39,127 nt of DNA from Gammaproteobacteria bacterium. GTDB lineage: Bacteria > Pseudomonadota > Gammaproteobacteria > Pseudomonadales > Oceanobacteraceae. Below, in pieces: positions 36,279-39,127 of the stretch (position 1 is its first letter; each line of letters begins with the position of its first letter). Location of the stretch: assembly GCA_013373125.1 (NCBI GenBank), contig JABXIK010000116.1:1-39127 (forward strand), given 5' to 3'. Under the pieces are notes generated by a model. It searched no databases. It was not told where the DNA came from and worked only from the letters and a program-made list of their open reading frames with translations. The translations under genes were made by a program, and so were the position numbers.

Positions 36279-36342
36279 TGCTTTTTTGCTTATTATTCAA
36301 ACAGTTATAAGCCGAGTAAAAGCTCTATAAAAACTGTTCGCT

Positions 36343-36371
36343 AGTATAATCATCCGACCTATAGGTGACTA
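36343..36371 (-). promoter_or_regulatory. Sigma-70 type promoter for the nqr operon
   Basis: On the minus strand TAGTCA (36366-36371), a 17-bp spacer, then TATACT (36343-36348). The -35 matches consensus at four positions and the -10 at five. The start would be near 36336, giving a leader of about 115 nt. One arm of the neighbouring inverted repeat overlaps the -35. Confidence 0.6.
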
Positions 36372-36429
36372 GCTATAACTATCTAAACTTATCCAAGCAA
36401 TTGGAAATAAGTATAGACACAGTCACCTA
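36362..36429. repeat. 9-bp inverted repeat upstream of nqrA
   Basis: TAGGTGACT (36362-36370) and AGTCACCTA (36421-36429) are perfect inverted copies separated by 50 bp, about five helical turns. One arm covers the predicted nqr -35 box. This geometry suits a looping repressor or a pair of activator sites; no regulator is identified. Confidence 0.5.
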
Positions 36430-36457
36430 GGTTGCTTGAACTTGGTCACACAAAAAA

Positions 36458-36479
36458 AGCCGCTGAGGTGTCAGCGGCT
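36458..36479 (-). terminator. Terminator of gap
   Basis: On the minus strand AGCCGCTGA-CACC-TCAGCGGCT is followed by a seven-T run. It lies 6 bp past the gap stop. Confidence 0.93.
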
Positions 36480-36485
36480 CTTGGG

Positions 36486-37937
36486 TTATTTGCTTACTTG
36501 AGGGTAAGCTGGGTAGTTAACCCCGCATAGTTGCTCAGCGATACGTACCACTTGGCAGCTATAACCATACTCATTGTCGTACCATACGTAAATGTTTACG
36601 CGGTTGCCACTTACAATCGTCGCTTCACCATCTACGATACCTGCACAACGGTTACCAACGAAATCGCTCGATACCACTTCTGGACTGGCTACGTAATCGA
36701 TCTGCTTTTGTAGAGGTGAGTGCAAAGACGCATCACGTAAGTAAGCATTTAGATCATCGCGAGACACTTCTTTGTTCAACGTCAACGATAGAATTGCCAT
36801 AGAAACATTTGGTGTAGGAACACGAATAGCGTTACCAGTTAGCTTACCTTTAAGCTCAGGTAATGCTTTCGCTACTGCACTGGCTGCACCCGTTTCAGTG
36901 ATAACCATGTTAAGTGCCGCAGCACGACCACGACGATCACCTTTGTGGTAATTATCGATCAAGTTTTGGTCATTGGTGTAAGAATGAACCGTTTCAACGT
37001 GACCACATTCCACACCGTACTCATCATTAAGGGCTTTAAGTACTGGAGTGATGGCGTTAGTTGTACAAGAAGCTGCAGACAAGATTGTGTCATCAGCCGT
37101 GATATCACCATGGTTAACACCGTAAACGATATTTTTGATGTCGCCTTTACCAGGGGCCGTTAGCACAACACGCTCGATACCATTACAAGCAGCGTGCTGA
37201 CCAAGACCGTCCGCATCACGCCATACACCTGTGTTATCAATCAACAACGCATCGTTGATACCGTATTTGGTGTAATCAATTTCAGATGGGCTATTGGCGT
37301 AAATGATGTTGATGTAAGTGCCGTTAACGATTAGTGCACTGTTCTCTTCATCAACCTGGATGGTGCCTTTGAAAGAGCCATGGATAGAATCTCGACGAAG
37401 TAAGCTTGCACGCTTAACCAAGTCATTACCTTTGCCCTTACGAACCACAATTGCGCGTAAGCGCATGCCTTGGCCACCGCCAGCTTTCTCAACCATGATA
37501 CGAGCAAGTAAGCGACCGATACGACCAAAGCCGTAAAGCACAACATCTTTACCTTCTGCGCTATCAGAAGCTGATTGCGTGATTGGCTCTAATTGAGCTT
37601 TAACGAATTCTTCAAGAGAAGCGCCATTGGCTTCTTTGCGGAAGTTAACAGCTAGTTTACCGATATCAATGTGACAAGATTTCACATTCAAGGCATTTAA
37701 AACGGCAATAACAGGTGCCGTTTCTTGAACAGATAGCTCTTCTTTTTCTACCTGACGAACAAAACGGTGAGCTTTTAAGATATCAATCACAGAACGATTG
37801 ATGATAGGACGACCATACACAGACAACACTACGTTGTTCTTGCGATATAAGCCGCCAATTAAAGGAATCATGGATTCTGCAGTTTCTTCACGCAACGTCC
37901 AATCAGACAAGCTGGCTTCACGAACATCTTGACTCAC
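36486..37937 (-). CDS. gap: Glyceraldehyde-3-phosphate dehydrogenase, long form
   Basis: A 483-residue GAPDH with an extra N-terminal domain of about 130 residues before the NAD-binding VVLYGFGRIGRLLARI. Catalytic Cys291 lies in SAASCTTNAI and the C-terminal half has NAIRVPTPNVSMAIL and VNIYVWYDNEYGYS. Long GAPDHs of this kind occur in Pseudomonas and relatives next to the nqr/mfd region. The reading frame is open further upstream to TTG 38039, but that region holds a TATAAT; GTG 37937 follows GAGG by 8 nt and gives the family N-terminus (SQDVREASLSDW), so it is the chosen start. NAD or NADP preference is not readable. It has its own terminator. Confidence 0.93.
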   Translation of the reverse strand: MSQDVREASLSDWTLREETAESMIPLIGGLYRKNNVVLSVYGRPIINRSVIDILKAHRFVRQVEKEELSVQETAPVIAVLNALNVKSCHIDIGKLAVNFRKEANGASLEEFVKAQLEPITQSASDSAEGKDVVLYGFGRIGRLLARIMVEKAGGGQGMRLRAIVVRKGKGNDLVKRASLLRRDSIHGSFKGTIQVDEENSALIVNGTYINIIYANSPSEIDYTKYGINDALLIDNTGVWRDADGLGQHAACNGIERVVLTAPGKGDIKNIVYGVNHGDITADDTILSAASCTTNAITPVLKALNDEYGVECGHVETVHSYTNDQNLIDNYHKGDRRGRAAALNMVITETGAASAVAKALPELKGKLTGNAIRVPTPNVSMAILSLTLNKEVSRDDLNAYLRDASLHSPLQKQIDYVASPEVVSSDFVGNRCAGIVDGEATIVSGNRVNIYVWYDNEYGYSCQVVRIAEQLCGVNYPAYPQVSK

Positions 37938-38007
37938 GGATACACCCTCGATACTTAGGCCAAAAAATTGTGCGGTATTATGCCCATAAAGCCTAGCAAT
38001 CTCAACG

Positions 38008-38013
38008 ATTATA
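38008..38013 (-). promoter_or_regulatory. Probable -10 box of gap
   Basis: TATAAT on the minus strand, 71 bp upstream of the chosen GTG start. The DNA at the standard -35 distance (GTGGTA) does not match consensus, so an activator may be needed. Confidence 0.4.
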
Positions 38014-38127
38014 GGAGCATTAATCCCCCCTACCACCAAAGGAGGATAGCCACTGCTCAGGGTTTACACAATCCAGCAATATTCACATGTGATTACTGAT
38101 AAAAACCTCAGGTTTTAACGCAATGCC

Positions 38128-38156
38128 TTAACACCCTGTAACGCTTTCAGTACACT
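38128..38156 (+). promoter_or_regulatory. Sigma-70 type promoter for mfd
   Basis: TTAACA (38128-38133), a 17-bp spacer, then TACACT (38151-38156), with a predicted start near 38163 and a leader of about 25 nt before ATG 38188. The -35 is one base off consensus. Confidence 0.55.
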
Positions 38157-38187
38157 AGCGCCTTTCATTTTCAGCGTAAGGACCGTC

Positions 38188-39127
38188 ATGGCGACCCATC
38201 CTCCCGTGCCTAGTAAAACCGGCGACCTAATTTCATGGGGCAATGTGCAAGGCTCCCATCTCGCCCACGGAATCGCTCATGCCGCTCAATCGTTTTCTGG
38301 TTTAACCTTGGTAGTGGCTAATAATTCAAGCGAGAGCCAACGCCTAACTGAAGAGATTCGCTACTTTTTCGACGGGGATGTTTTCAACTTACCGGATTGG
38401 GAAACCCTTCCATATGACTACTTTTCGCCGCACCAGGACATCATCAGCGAGCGACTCAGCACCTTAGTCAAAATCCCAAAATCTAAAAACAGCATATTGG
38501 TTGTCCCAGCGCTCTCTTTACAATTAAAGCTTCCACCAGCCAATTACATTTTAGGCCACAGTTTCACAGTAAAAGTTGGACAAACTCTGGATCTAGAGCA
38601 ACTTAAACTGTCGCTGATTTCCGCTGGCTACCAAGCAGTAGACGGCGTGTTTGAACATGGCGAATTCACTATTCGTGGGGCCATTTTAGATATATTCCCC
38701 ATGGGCTCTGACCAGCCATTTCGTATAGAGCTATTCGATGACGAAGTAGAAAGCATTCGTTGGTTTAACGCGGAAACGCAACGCTCCACCGACACTACTG
38801 ACAGTATAGAATTACTGCCAGCAAAAGAAGTTCCACTCGATAAAAGCGGCATTCGCACCTTCAAACAACGCTGGTTCGACTTCTTTGAGTGCGACCCAAA
38901 AGAGTCACCGCTTTATATGGATGTGACCAAACAAATCGCACCCGGTGGTATTGAGTACTATCTACCTCTATTTTTTGAAGAAACGGCTACTCTTTTCGAC
39001 TACTTGCCACAGTCTTGCCAGCTCATATTCAACGAAAACCTTGAAGCCAGCTTGCAGCACAACTGGAAGGATATTGAGCACAGATACGAAGAGCGCCGCC
39101 ATGACGTTCGCGACCCCGTACTGCCGC
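38188..39127 (+). CDS. mfd: Transcription-repair coupling factor Mfd, N-terminal part
   Basis: The first 313 residues of Mfd, the ATP-dependent translocase that removes stalled RNA polymerase and recruits UvrA at transcribed lesions. The frame runs open to the window end; full-length Mfd is about 1150 residues, so most of it, including the helicase motifs, lies outside. The N-terminal UvrB-like module is clear: LPDWETLPYDYFSPHQDIIS is near-identical to E. coli, then FEHGEFTIRGAILDIFPMGS and FDDEVESIRWF. ATG 38188 has AAGGA 7 nt upstream. Confidence 0.97.
   Translation, partial: MATHPPVPSKTGDLISWGNVQGSHLAHGIAHAAQSFSGLTLVVANNSSESQRLTEEIRYFFDGDVFNLPDWETLPYDYFSPHQDIISERLSTLVKIPKSKNSILVVPALSLQLKLPPANYILGHSFTVKVGQTLDLEQLKLSLISAGYQAVDGVFEHGEFTIRGAILDIFPMGSDQPFRIELFDDEVESIRWFNAETQRSTDTTDSIELLPAKEVPLDKSGIRTFKQRWFDFFECDPKESPLYMDVTKQIAPGGIEYYLPLFFEETATLFDYLPQSCQLIFNENLEASLQHNWKDIEHRYEERRHDVRDPVLP

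Noticed and set aside
37938..38039. GAPDH extended to TTG at 38039
   Set aside because: TTG is a poor start, the stretch holds a TATAAT -10 box, and GTG 37937 has a GAGG at good spacing and the family N-terminus.
38102..38116. AAAACC-TCA-GGTTTT inverted repeat before mfd
   Set aside because: It is short, AU-rich and lies just upstream of the predicted -35; too weak to call.
38628..38864. Minus-strand ORF opposite mfd
   Set aside because: It is antisense to a near-identical Mfd N-terminal region and has no family features.

Overview
The window reads as chromosomal DNA from a marine-type gammaproteobacterium close to Oceanospirillales/Pseudomonadales. The evidence is a complete Na+-translocating NADH:quinone reductase operon (nqrA-F), the NQR maturation genes apbE and nqrM, a soluble transhydrogenase (sthA), a PilU-type pilus ATPase, a long GAPDH with an N-terminal extension, mfd, a Tus-like protein, and acyl-CoA/ACC-type lipid genes. 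From memory, the order sthA - nqrM - apbE - nqrFEDCBA - gap - mfd resembles P. aeruginosa around PA2991-PA3002, with about 5 kb of other genes here between apbE and nqrF. I see no tRNA, rRNA, IS element, prophage, integrase or CRISPR array, and no gene-free stretch over 300 bases. Two genes are cut by the window edges: the first ORF and mfd.

Layout. 1-6.4 kb: the end of a Gln-rich unknown, a small XRE-like HTH gene with a 16-bp palindrome in its promoter, a 1649-residue single-chain biotin-dependent carboxylase (AccA-like, AccD-like, biotin carboxylase and BCCP parts in one polypeptide), and a hot-dog thioesterase. 6.5-10.8 kb: tail-specific protease Prc, then a minus-strand group of a DUF599 membrane protein, a YajG lipoprotein and YaaA. 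10.9-15.1 kb: a FATP-type acyl-CoA synthetase facing a chemoreceptor plus periplasmic binding protein pair. 15.3-19.4 kb: plus-strand genes for an alpha/beta hydrolase, a TauE/SafE permease, a Tus-like protein, a glycerophosphodiesterase and a cysteine-free Sir2 protein. 19.4-21.2 kb: a secreted unknown, a DUF1499 lipoprotein and a putative ADP-ribosyltransferase-fold protein. 21.2-25.3 kb, minus strand: pilU, sthA, nqrM, apbE. 25.3-30.3 kb: a DUF4062/TIR-like protein with an AEC transporter, a small basic protein, rlmG, a YigZ protein, a PilZ-like protein and a YjbQ protein. 30.4-38.0 kb, minus strand: the nqr operon and gap. 38.2 kb to the end: mfd on the plus strand.

How the genes connect. 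NqrA-F pumps Na+ using NADH. ApbE attaches FMN to the SGAT threonines of NqrB and NqrC, and NqrM supports iron-centre maturation. SthA balances NADPH and NADH, and GAPDH supplies reduced nucleotide. The carboxylase, acyl-CoA synthetase, thioesterase and glycerophosphodiesterase point to substantial lipid turnover. Most convergent gene ends share compact palindromic bidirectional terminators.

The most unusual items are the single-chain carboxylase with an alpha-before-beta carboxyltransferase order, the Tus-like protein outside its classic enterobacterial setting, the Sir2 protein lacking all cysteines about 2 kb from an ART-like protein, the DUF4062/TIR-like protein overlapping a transporter gene, and a 9-bp inverted repeat with one arm on the predicted nqr promoter.
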